Positions 26,102 through 34,323 of a stretch of DNA of 57,824 nucleotides are shown here, one piece after another (the first letter of the stretch is position 1; every line of letters starts with the position of its first letter). The translations under genes and the position numbers were made by a program. The notes under the pieces are model-generated. The model saw nothing but the letters and a program-made list of their open reading frames with translations, had not been told where the DNA came from and did not search any database. Source of the DNA: Pararhodobacter sp. (GTDB lineage Bacteria > Pseudomonadota > Alphaproteobacteria > Rhodobacterales > Rhodobacteraceae). The stretch is from positions 1 through 57,824 of the forward strand of contig JAFIEG010000021.1 of NCBI GenBank assembly GCA_020832665.1. Reading direction: 5' to 3'.

Positions 26102-26707
26102 TTGGCGCGAACACGATCTGCGGAATACGACAACATTCAGGATACGATCGTTGCTCGTGCGGCATCGGTCTTTGCCCGTCGTGGCTTTGCAGCCACTTCG
26201 ATCGGCGATATCGCCGAAGCCTGTGAATGCTCGAAATCGCGGCTCTATCACTACTTCGATGGAAAAGAAGCGATATTGCGTGAAATCCTGACAACACATG
26301 TGGACAACCTGCTCAACCGGCTGCGCACCGTCCTTTTCCGAGCCAGCGACCCGCGCGAGCGCTTCACGGAAATGGTCAAGCTTTTTCTCGAGATCTACGC
26401 CGTCTCGCGCGATCGCCATGTTGTTTTACTGACCTGCCTGGATGCCCTGTCACCAGAACACCGCAACGTGCTGATCACCAAACAGCGCGAACTGATCGCC
26501 CATGTACGCGAAGCACTGCTGCAACTCCGTCCTGATCTGGCCGATGACAGGGTGAAGTCGCAGATCGATACAATGCTGTTCTTCGGCATGATCAACTGGA
26601 CCTACACATGGTATCGCTCGGATGGGCCGGTTTCGCATGACGAACTGGCAGAGCGCACGGTCGAGCTGTTTCTCGATGGCTACCTGGCCACCCCGGAGCC
26701 TGGCTAG
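26102..26707 (+). CDS. TetR family transcriptional regulator
   Basis: The 201-residue protein starts with TTG at 26102, supported by GGAGG 7 bases upstream; no ATG fits. The N-terminal helix-turn-helix is typical: ARAASVFARRGFAATSIGDI, AEACECSKSRLYHYFDGKEA. The ligand domain is variable, as expected. TetR repressors of this kind in aromatic-acid clusters usually sense an acyl- or aryl-CoA. Four copies of a GAACGA-type motif in the island's promoters make it the local regulator. Its stop overlaps the restored end of the convergent reductase gene by three bases. Confidence 0.88.
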   Translation: MARTRSAEYDNIQDTIVARAASVFARRGFAATSIGDIAEACECSKSRLYHYFDGKEAILREILTTHVDNLLNRLRTVLFRASDPRERFTEMVKLFLEIYAVSRDRHVVLLTCLDALSPEHRNVLITKQRELIAHVREALLQLRPDLADDRVKSQIDTMLFFGMINWTYTWYRSDGPVSHDELAERTVELFLDGYLATPEPG

Positions 26708-27917
26708 CATCCAGCCTTAAGCAGGTGGACAGGGTCGAAACCTGCAACTTTGAGGTGAGAGGGATGAACCATCTTCCTCCCTTCAAGGAGTTTTTTTCCT
26801 CCATGAAGGCGCGGGCATCGTTCAGCGCATCCACCGCAATCAATTGGTTCCGGCGGAAATACCAAAATGATTTGCCTCTGCTCGAGCTGCGGGCGATGAC
26901 ATGATCAAACCCCCGGCTCAACCCCGCAATCTGCAACTTTGTATCGAACTGGTCAGACCAGAACCAGGGAACCGGCCTGTAAGCGCGCGGCGCGCCCAGG
27001 ATCGCATCGGCGACGGATTCGGCCTGATCGATAGCATTCTGAACGCTTTCCAGCCGGGTGGGCTGGCCATCGAAATCGAAATTGGCGCAATCGCCGGCAG
27101 CCCAGATGCCCGAGCTTGAAGTCCGGCCAAGGAAATCAACCCTTATGCCATTGCTGCAAACCACCCCGGCGCGTTCTGCCAGTTCGGAACGAGGCAACAC
27201 CCCGATGCCGACGACTGCAAGGTCCAGCGGGATTCGGGCACCATTGTCCAGGTGCACAGCGGTCAGCGCGGTTTCGCCCTCGGTTCGGGTGACCGCCCGC
27301 CCCTCCATAATACGCACCCCTTGCTTTTCATGAAGGGCGCGGATTTCGGCTGCGGTTTGTGCGCAGGCAACCCGCGCGAGCAGTCGCGGTGCGCGCTCTA
27401 CAACCGTGACCGAAAAGCCGGCGCTTGCCGCTACGGCGGCGGTTTCCAGCCCGATATAGCCACCACCCAGAACCAGCATATGCAGTCCAGTGCGAAAATA
27501 TGGGCGCAAGGCATCCACATCTCGGATGGTGCGCAAATCAAAGACGTTGTTGCGGCCCCCGAAGCCCTGTGGTCGCGGCCGCGGTCGGGCGCCGGTCGTC
27601 AGCACCAGTTGATCAGAGAAAATTCGTCCCTGTTCTGTTTCAAGGCTTTTCTGTGCCGGGTCGATGGCAAGAACCTTGCTTGCGACACACACATCAATGC
27701 CGGCTTCGCGCCAGAAGGCGGCCGGATGCAGAAGCAGGCGCTCGGCCTCCCAGTCACCACTCGGGTATTTCTTTGAAAGCGGCGGGCGCTGATAGGGAAG
27801 GCGCGACTCTTCGGCAAACATGGTGATGGTGCCATCGAACCCCCCTGCCCGCAGGCGCGCGGCAAGCGCCGCCCCCGCCTGACCGCCGCCCACTATTGCG
27901 ACCGTTGCCCGCTTCAT
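26704..27917 (-). CDS. FAD-dependent ferredoxin reductase; frame changes at an A_AAA_AAC heptamer
   Basis: The protein has two dinucleotide folds, VAIVGGGQAGAALAARLRAG at the N-terminus (FAD) and MLVLGGGYIGLETAAVAASA near 145 (NAD(P)H), plus GIWAAGDCANF. This is the rubredoxin/ferredoxin reductase type that feeds Rieske dioxygenases. In frame 0 the protein runs on through foreign-looking sequence to 26592, inside the TetR gene. At the seven-A run (26791-26797) the codons are GAA AAA AAC; a -1 slip there gives KKLLEGRKMVHPSHLKVAGF, then DPVHLLKAGC, and a stop at 26704, the normal length of about 404 residues. This is either a lost A, or a real frameshift or slippage site. Operator D lies in its promoter. 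Confidence 0.8.
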
Positions 27918-27938
27918 CGCCGTCGCAGAAAATTAGTT

Positions 27939-27950
27939 GAATGGTCGTTC
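27939..27950. promoter_or_regulatory. TetR-type operator D, reductase/thiolase-fold promoter
   Basis: GAATGGTCGTTC is an imperfect palindrome matching operator B in 10 of 12 positions. It lies in the 97-bp region between the divergent reductase and HMG-CoA-synthase-like genes and could control both. Confidence 0.55.
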
Positions 27951-28014
27951 TGTCTATTATAGTGCTGAAATCTGGATCGCAACCAGATCTTTTCGAACGG
28001 CGGAGGCATAGCAG

Positions 28015-29409
28015 GTGAGCAGCATCAAGAGCATCGGCGCGTATCTTCCGCAATTGCGGCTGGAACGCAGCGCCATCGGGCAGGCGCTGGGCTGGCTGAC
28101 TACAGGAACGGGGCGCGGTCTGCGCACCCTGGCCTTTTGGGATGAAGACAGTGTCACCATGGCGGTCGCCGCAGCGCGCAACCTGCCGGCAAAGGATCTG
28201 CAAGCCATCGAAACCCTGACCCTTGCAACCACCACGCCCCCATTTGCCGAGCCGCAGAACGCCGCACTGACCCATGCCGCGCTTCGCTTGCCACGTTATT
28301 GTTGCACGCAAGATGCCACCGGCACGCCACGCGCCACACTTCTTGCATTGCATGCGGCGCTCGAAAATGGCCGGAACGCCTTGATCGTAGCGGCCGACAA
28401 ACCCGTTGCAAAGGCAGGGAGCGCGGCAGAATCCCGCGCGGGCGATGCCGGGGCGGCGGTGCTTGCCGGCGCCGGCGACGGGCTTTTGAACTATCTTGCG
28501 GGTGCCAGCCTTTCGGCGCCCTTTATCCATCGAAGCCGTGCCACCGGGGCAACCTTTCCGCTGGATTGGGAAGACCGCTGGATCCGCGAGGAGGGTTATC
28601 TGAAGCTACTGCCCGAGGCGATCAAAACCGCCCTCGAACGCGCCGGCCTTGCGCCCGACGCCATCAATCACCTGATCCTGCCCTGCGCGATGGCGGGCGC
28701 GGCTGCATCAGTGGTACGCGCTGCAGGGCTGACGAATGCACGACCGGCCCCCGATCTCAACGATCAGGTAGGCGACACCGGAACGGCTCATGCGCTGCTT
28801 ATGCTTTGCGCCGTCGCACCGCAGATTGCACCCGGAGAAACCGTTGTGCTGGCACAGTTTGGCCAGGGCGCCACAGCGCTGGTGTTCGCCGCCGGAGAGG
28901 GGCTGCAGCAACTTGGCGGATTGAAAGAGCAGATTGATGGCGGTCGGGTCGAGACCTGCTATGCCAAGCTTCTGGCATTTAGCGATCAACTGGACTGGGA
29001 TCGCGGTTTGCGAGGCCGCTACATCGTGCCCGAGTCGCAATCAACCGCCTATCGCAACGCCGAAGCAATCTTCGGCTTCGTGGCCAGCCGAGACCCCCAT
29101 ACCGGGCAGGTTATCTTTCCGCCAACTGCCGGGGGCGGGCTAGAGCCCTGGCCACTGGCCGACCGGGGCGGAACGGTAGCAACAATGACCAGCGATCTGC
29201 TCGCCTTCTCAAGGCATCCGCCCAATTGTTACGGGCTGGTCGATTTCAATGGCGGTGGCCGGCTGATGATGGATTTCACTGACCCGGACGCCCCGGACCT
29301 GGCGCCGGGTGATCCGGTCCGATTCGTGTTCAGGGTAAAGGATATCGACGCACATAGCGGCTATCGCCGCTACTTCTGGAAGGCCGTGCGTGACGCGGCG
29401 CCAGCCTGA
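28015..29409 (+). CDS. HMG-CoA-synthase-like thiolase-fold protein fused to a DUF35 OB-fold domain
   Basis: The 464-residue protein starts with GTG at 28015 (GGAGG 8 bases upstream). Residues 1 to about 330 have the thiolase fold of the HMG-CoA synthase branch (IKSIGAYLPQLRL, ALERAGLAPDAINHLILP, GDTGTAHALLML). Where family members have the nucleophilic Cys in D-x-T-G-S-C-R, this one reads DATGTPR (Pro105), so it is probably not catalytic. Residues about 335-464 are a DUF35 OB-fold, IFGFVASRDPHTGQVIFPPT onward, without the zinc-ribbon cysteines. DUF35 proteins act as obligate partners of thiolase-like enzymes; the thiolase gene is 23 bases downstream. Confidence 0.8.
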   Translation: MSSIKSIGAYLPQLRLERSAIGQALGWLTTGTGRGLRTLAFWDEDSVTMAVAAARNLPAKDLQAIETLTLATTTPPFAEPQNAALTHAALRLPRYCCTQDATGTPRATLLALHAALENGRNALIVAADKPVAKAGSAAESRAGDAGAAVLAGAGDGLLNYLAGASLSAPFIHRSRATGATFPLDWEDRWIREEGYLKLLPEAIKTALERAGLAPDAINHLILPCAMAGAAASVVRAAGLTNARPAPDLNDQVGDTGTAHALLMLCAVAPQIAPGETVVLAQFGQGATALVFAAGEGLQQLGGLKEQIDGGRVETCYAKLLAFSDQLDWDRGLRGRYIVPESQSTAYRNAEAIFGFVASRDPHTGQVIFPPTAGGGLEPWPLADRGGTVATMTSDLLAFSRHPPNCYGLVDFNGGGRLMMDFTDPDAPDLAPGDPVRFVFRVKDIDAHSGYRRYFWKAVRDAAPA

Positions 29410-29432
29410 TAATCAAGCTTGAGGAGCACGTC

Positions 29433-30626
29433 ATGGCCACGGGACTCAAGGACAAGGTCGCCATTCTGTCAATGGGTTGCTCGCGCTTCGGGGAACGCTG
29501 GGACATGGGGCAGGAAGACCTGATGCGCGAAGCATTTTATGAAGCACTGCAGCGCGCAGGTATCGGCGCCGAGGACATAGGTGCGGCCTGGTACTCTGCG
29601 CATTATGACGACATCGGGGCCGGCAAATCGGGTGTCCCCATGGCCATGGCGCTGAGCCTTCCGGGGATCGGGGTAACGAGGGTGGAGAACTTCTGCGCCG
29701 GCGGCACCGAGGCGTTTCGAGGTGCGGTCATGGCGGTGGCGTCCGGTGCAGTGGATATTGCACTGGCGATGGGTGCCGAAAAGCTGAAGGACACAGGCTT
29801 TGCCGGTTTGCCGCCAGCCTCGCGCGGAACGCTGGCGCCAATGTATATGCCCACCCATACGAATCCCGGCAACTTTGCTCAGCTTGCTCGCGCCTATGAG
29901 GCAGTGCACGGCCTGAGCCGGGGTGACCTGAAGCACGCGATGGCGCACACCTCCATGAAAAGCCATGCCAATGCCGCAAAGAACGAAAAGGCCCATTTGC
30001 GCCGCCCGATCACCATCGAGCAGGCACTTCAGGCCCCTATCGTCGCCGACCCGCTGGGCTTGTTCGACTGCTGCCCGGTATCGGACGGCGCCGCCTGCGC
30101 CCTGCTCACCACCCCCGAAATTGCCAGGAGTCTGTTGAACATCGATCCTGTTCTTGTGAAGGCTGCCCAGCTTGTCACATCCAACGGATGGGAAGCGCAG
30201 CAATCGGAATGGAACGGCGCCTATGTGCACACGACACGCCTTGCAGCACGCGCGGCCTATGCCGAAGCCGGCATCAACGATCCGCGACGTCAGATCAGCA
30301 TGACCGAATTGCACGATTGCTTTTCCATCACCGAGCTTGTCACGCTGGAAGATCTTGGGCTTGCCGATTCCGGCACTGCCTGGCGCGCCATGCTGGATGG
30401 TCGCTTTGATGGTGACGGGGTGCAGCCGTGCCAAATTGATGGCGGTCTGAAGTGTTTTGGCCATCCGGTCGGGGCTTCGGGTTTGCGGATGCTCTACGAA
30501 GCCTGGCTGCAACTCACCGGACAGGCAGGTACCCGTCAGCTGCGCTTGCCCAGTCTCGCGCTCACACACAATCTCGGCGGTGCACCAGCCCAGAACGTCT
30601 CATCGGTAACTATCGTGGGGCTTTAG
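29433..30626 (+). CDS. Thiolase (SCP-x/non-specific lipid-transfer type)
   Basis: The 397-residue protein has the thiolase nucleophile Cys88 in ENFCAGGTEAFRGA, the ELHDCFSITELV motif of the SCP-x branch, and GGLKCFGHPVGASG with the catalytic His. This branch includes IpfD-like enzymes that cleave carbon-carbon bonds together with an OB-fold partner. Here the partner would be the fusion protein encoded just upstream. In the proposed pathway it would remove the acyl-CoA side chain after ring ipso-dioxygenation. GAGGAG precedes the ATG. No terminator is obvious downstream. Confidence 0.87.
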   Translation: MATGLKDKVAILSMGCSRFGERWDMGQEDLMREAFYEALQRAGIGAEDIGAAWYSAHYDDIGAGKSGVPMAMALSLPGIGVTRVENFCAGGTEAFRGAVMAVASGAVDIALAMGAEKLKDTGFAGLPPASRGTLAPMYMPTHTNPGNFAQLARAYEAVHGLSRGDLKHAMAHTSMKSHANAAKNEKAHLRRPITIEQALQAPIVADPLGLFDCCPVSDGAACALLTTPEIARSLLNIDPVLVKAAQLVTSNGWEAQQSEWNGAYVHTTRLAARAAYAEAGINDPRRQISMTELHDCFSITELVTLEDLGLADSGTAWRAMLDGRFDGDGVQPCQIDGGLKCFGHPVGASGLRMLYEAWLQLTGQAGTRQLRLPSLALTHNLGGAPAQNVSSVTIVGL

Positions 30627-30681
30627 CTGGGAAGGTGAGCTACAGGTATTTCGGATACTCATCCGAAAATCCCTTGATACG

Positions 30682-30867
30682 CTACTCAGCAAAGCGCCGC
30701 CGCCACTTGCCAACCGTATGTTCGCAATGGCCAGGCTTGGCCGCGATTTCCTGCTGGAGAGACCATCTGCGCAACTGTGCTCCGAAGAATGCTCGCCGCC
30801 CCACGCTCAACTCGGTTGCAACAAATGTTCGTCCACGCATCGTTGTCGGCCGAATTACCTCAAACAA
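30682..30867 (-). pseudogene. IS630-type transposase N-terminal remnant
   Basis: The frame reads SVGRRAFFGAQLRRWSLQQE, IAAKPGHCEHTVGKWRRRFA, E, stop, RIKGFSDEYPKYL, stop. Q-E-I-A-x-x-x-x-(V/H)-x-x-H-TV-G-K-WRRRFAE-x-RI-x-G is the helix-turn-helix segment of IS630-family transposases. Only this N-terminal part remains, with in-frame stops, so it is a dead trace of an insertion next to the catabolic island's right end. Confidence 0.65.
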
Positions 30868-30990
30868 ATGATGGCAAATTTAGCTTCGGGTGGCAGCAAT
30901 TTGTGCTCTATGCTCTTGTTTTTTTAGATCAAGAACACCAAAGGCGACAAAAATAACGTAATTCTCATGACTGAATGATCGAATACATAA

Positions 30991-31509
30991 TCAACTCTCT
31001 TCCAACTCGTTGATGATTGGCTCATCCCAAGGCTTGCGCTCAAGCCGCGATACAACCCTGTTCATGGCGGCACGAATTGTTTCTCGATCTCCGTCCGATA
31101 CATCAGCAAATATATAATTATAGAAATTCGAAACCAGCGCCCATGCGTCATGAAAAATATGGTCGCCTTTATCGGTCAGCCCCAGCGCCCGGCGCCGATT
31201 GTCGCCCTTTTCCCATGTGCGCTCGACCAAACCTTCTTCCTCAAGCCGCTTGACGCTTCGACTAAGTGTCGAAATCTCGACAACCGTCAGCTCTGCCACC
31301 TCGGACAAGGTACATTTGCCTCGTGATTTCAGTATCGCAATGATCCGCCAGTGTGTCAGGGGCAGGTTGATTGCGCGCAATTCCTGGCCAAGGCGTTCAT
31401 TGACGGCCCTCAGCGTGAGATTGAGAACCTGCGGCAAATGCTCGCCGGATGAAAAATCAGGCACATTGATTGGATTTTGTCTTTTCACATTGGGCTGATT
31501 CTTATTCAT
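30991..31509 (-). CDS. MarR family transcriptional regulator
   Basis: The 172-residue protein has a MarR winged helix: LPLTHWRIIAILKSRGKCTL, SEVAELTVVEISTLSRSVKR, and the wing WEKGDNRRRALGLTDKG. Its start lies eight bases inside the end of the upstream TRAP permease gene, so it is the last gene of the transporter operon 35337-30991. It probably controls that operon; the palindromic site at 35434-35451 is a candidate operator. Confidence 0.87.
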   Translation of the reverse strand: MNKNQPNVKRQNPINVPDFSSGEHLPQVLNLTLRAVNERLGQELRAINLPLTHWRIIAILKSRGKCTLSEVAELTVVEISTLSRSVKRLEEEGLVERTWEKGDNRRRALGLTDKGDHIFHDAWALVSNFYNYIFADVSDGDRETIRAAMNRVVSRLERKPWDEPIINELEES

Positions 31510-33400
31510 TTCCCGCCTTTCCAGGAGTTTGACGTTGATTGCGCATACCCAGCCAGGAGGAGATCAGGAATGCCACGCCCCCCGCCGCCGCAACGATCTG
31601 CACCTCGCCCCAGACAACGACGAGGCCCAGCGCGCATAGCAGCCGCAGAGCCTTTCCCCATATCGAAAGCGGCCCTGAATCATAGCCCGAAAGCGCTGTC
31701 GATATCAGCCATATCGCAAGAAGCAAGCGCACGCTTATCAGTATGACATCCACCGGGCCGTCAGAGTAGATCATCAGTAACTCTGGCTGCGTCACGAAAA
31801 CATAGGGGATCAGGAAACCCGGCAATGACAGGCGAATCGCCGCGAGGGAAATGCGCAACGGGTCGGCTCCGACTATCGGTGCTGCGGCAAAGGCAGCAAG
31901 CGCAACGGGTGGCGTTATCGCCGAGAACACGCTGAAATACATGACAAAGAGATGGGCCGCGACCAGTGGAACGCCAAGTTGTTCCAGAGCAGGGCCGATC
32001 AGGATCACGATGATCAGATATGCGGGCAGGGTCGGCAGCCCCATACCCAGTACGAGGCTGGCAATCATCGTTACCAGCAGCGAGGGTAGCAACATCCCAC
32101 CACCAAGCGAGATGATGGCCTCTGAAAGCCGCATCCCCAACCCGGTCAGGTTCAGAACGCCTATCAGTATCCCGATGGCACCGACGGCGATTGTTATCTT
32201 GGCGCCGGCAATTCCGCCATTGGCCAGGGCGGTAGCGATCCGCCAGGGTTCCTTGCGAAGTTGCGGGTTCAGCAACAAGCCGATCACAATGGCACAGATA
32301 ATCGCGGCGAACGCGGCATAGGCCGGTGAGCGACCCATGATCAGTGCCCCGATCACGGTCACGATGGGCAAAACGAAGAGCAGCGATTGCACCATGTCCC
32401 GCAGATTGAGACGGTCGGCTTGCGTTCGGGGGGTTGGCTTCATCCCGAGCTTGCGCGCCTCGACCGACACCGCGATGAACAGGCCGGCAAAGAAGATGAG
32501 GGCGGGCAAGAGCGCGGCGGTGGCAATTGTAAGGTAACTCACACCGACCAGTTCAGCCATCAGGAATGCTGCGGCCCCCATCACTGGCGGAAGAAACTGG
32601 CCGGCGGATGAAGCCGACGCCTCGACGCCGCCAGAAAAGGCCGGCGAAAACCCCCGCCTTTTCATCATCGACATTGTGAAAACACCGGTTCCCACCACAT
32701 TGGCGGTGACGCTGCCCGATATCGTTCCGAACAGCGCACTCGCGCCGACCGCCGCGTGTGCCGGGCCACCAGCCAGCCGACCGGTGGCTCCCGTCGCGAC
32801 CCGCAACATCATGTTTCCCGCGCCGGTGCCCTCCAGAATGGCGCCGAACACGATGTAGATGAACACCAGCGTCACCATCACCGAGGCCGCAACCCCGAAG
32901 ACGCCATTCAGGCTGAACCAGACTGTCTGGGCGATTGCCCGATCGCTATAACCTGCATGGCGAAAAACGCCCGGAAGATCGGCGCCGGCATAGGCATATA
33001 CGAGCCCTGCCGCCGCCAGAACCGCCAGCGGCCAGCCAAAGGACCGGCGGGTCAGTTCAAGCAATGACGCAAGCCCCATGGCTGCGAACAGGACATCCGT
33101 CGGTGAGAGGATGTATAGCCCGCTCCACAGCCGGTCGTTCAGCACCAGCACCCAGCACACACCCGCAGCAAATGCAGCCATGATCACCAGATCCGCCCCG
33201 ACCGCCAACATGCGTGCCATGCCAACGCGTCCTTTGGCCAAGGGCAAGCTGATGATCACGGCAACCCCGGCAAGCAGCATCACGCCCGCACGGTGCCAGT
33301 ATTCAGAGATGGAGCCGATGCCGGCAGAGTAGAGCGCAATTCCGGTTAGCGAAGCACCCAGGAGTAACGTCAATATTCGAATTGCTGCCGGCACCGACAT
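31502..33400 (-). CDS. TRAP transporter fused permease (DctQM-type, TAXI class)
   Basis: The 632-residue inner-membrane protein has an N-terminal four-span part followed by the 12-span large permease. The signature region GTISGSVTANVVGTGVFTMS at about 230 and GGVEASASSAGQFLPPVMGA at about 257, and LGMGLPTLPAYLI and FVMYFSVFSAITPPVALAAF further on, are typical of the TRAP fused permeases that work with TAXI binding proteins. Uptake is driven by an ion gradient. It lies 12 bases after the metallo-hydrolase gene and overlaps the MarR gene. Confidence 0.9.
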   Translation of the reverse strand: MSVPAAIRILTLLLGASLTGIALYSAGIGSISEYWHRAGVMLLAGVAVIISLPLAKGRVGMARMLAVGADLVIMAAFAAGVCWVLVLNDRLWSGLYILSPTDVLFAAMGLASLLELTRRSFGWPLAVLAAAGLVYAYAGADLPGVFRHAGYSDRAIAQTVWFSLNGVFGVAASVMVTLVFIYIVFGAILEGTGAGNMMLRVATGATGRLAGGPAHAAVGASALFGTISGSVTANVVGTGVFTMSMMKRRGFSPAFSGGVEASASSAGQFLPPVMGAAAFLMAELVGVSYLTIATAALLPALIFFAGLFIAVSVEARKLGMKPTPRTQADRLNLRDMVQSLLFVLPIVTVIGALIMGRSPAYAAFAAIICAIVIGLLLNPQLRKEPWRIATALANGGIAGAKITIAVGAIGILIGVLNLTGLGMRLSEAIISLGGGMLLPSLLVTMIASLVLGMGLPTLPAYLIIVILIGPALEQLGVPLVAAHLFVMYFSVFSAITPPVALAAFAAAPIVGADPLRISLAAIRLSLPGFLIPYVFVTQPELLMIYSDGPVDVILISVRLLLAIWLISTALSGYDSGPLSIWGKALRLLCALGLVVVWGEVQIVAAAGGVAFLISSWLGMRNQRQTPGKAGNE

Positions 33401-33411
33401 TCCGGGTCCTC

Positions 33412-34302
33412 TTAAAGATCGAACCGCAGCCCATCACGCGCAAGGTGCACCGGGCCGTCATAGCTTTTGCGGATATCTTCGATGACTTCTTCAAGCAGGT
33501 CGGGGCCGACATGTTCGATTGGCATATGGCCGGCGAGATGCTTTCGAAGCACCGGGTTCGTCGCATCGAAATGGCCGAAATGGTAGGGGACCAGCGCCTT
33601 GACACCCGCACGTTGAGCGAGTGCGCCCAGATCGAAAGGGCTGGTATGCGCCGAGGTGCCGACACCGACCTTGTCGCGAAATTCCAGTGCCGTACGCGGG
33701 AAGGTGCAGTCGTGGACCAGAAGATCCGCGCCCCGGGCCAGTTCCTCAACCGCAGCGACAGGGCGGGTGTCCGAACTGTAGACGAAGGATTTGCCATCAG
33801 CCTCGAAGCGCAACGCGAAGCAATCGCAGATTTCCGGCGGGATGTGATCGACGGTCGCGGCTGTCACCCGGACCCGCTCATCCTCGAAGATCACCCCGGG
33901 CTCGATCAGCCGAACTTCCGGCTTCAGAACGTGACGGTTTTTCTTTCGAAGCGGATACTGGGCTCGTGCGCGGATGTCGGCATCATAAACCCCGCCTTCA
34001 AGCAGATGGCCAAAAGCCTCGGCGGTTCCTCCTGGCCCATAAACGGTAGGCGCCACCTGGCGCGAACACATCCATGTCGAGATCATGAAGAAACCCAGAT
34101 CCGCAATGTGATCGTAATGCAGATGCGTAAGGAAGATATTGTTCACGGCGACAGGATCGATGTTTTGACGCATCATCTGAAGCGTGGCCCCATGGCCGGC
34201 ATCGATCATGTAGTGGTGGCCTGCGACGGTAACGATGATCGAGGTGTGGTTTCGAGTGGGATCGGGGAGCGCCGCCCCCGATCCGAGCAAGTCGATGCGC
34301 AT
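33412..34302 (-). CDS. Metallo-beta-lactamase-fold hydrolase
   Basis: The 296-residue protein has the metal-binding THLHYDH at 59-65 (His60, His62, Asp64, His65), a later His in TVDHIPPEI, Asp in VYSSDTRP and HDCTFP, and YHFGHF near the end. The pattern is that of the RNase Z/arylsulfatase-like branch, whose members also hydrolyse esters or phosphodiesters. It sits between the TAXI binding-protein gene (21 bases upstream) and the permease gene, so it probably acts on the transported compound rather than on RNA. There is no signal peptide, so it acts in the cytoplasm. Confidence 0.85.
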   Translation of the reverse strand: MRIDLLGSGAALPDPTRNHTSIIVTVAGHHYMIDAGHGATLQMMRQNIDPVAVNNIFLTHLHYDHIADLGFFMISTWMCSRQVAPTVYGPGGTAEAFGHLLEGGVYDADIRARAQYPLRKKNRHVLKPEVRLIEPGVIFEDERVRVTAATVDHIPPEICDCFALRFEADGKSFVYSSDTRPVAAVEELARGADLLVHDCTFPRTALEFRDKVGVGTSAHTSPFDLGALAQRAGVKALVPYHFGHFDATNPVLRKHLAGHMPIEHVGPDLLEEVIEDIRKSYDGPVHLARDGLRFDL

Positions 34303-34323
34303 TGCGGCGCTCCTTTTTTTCGA

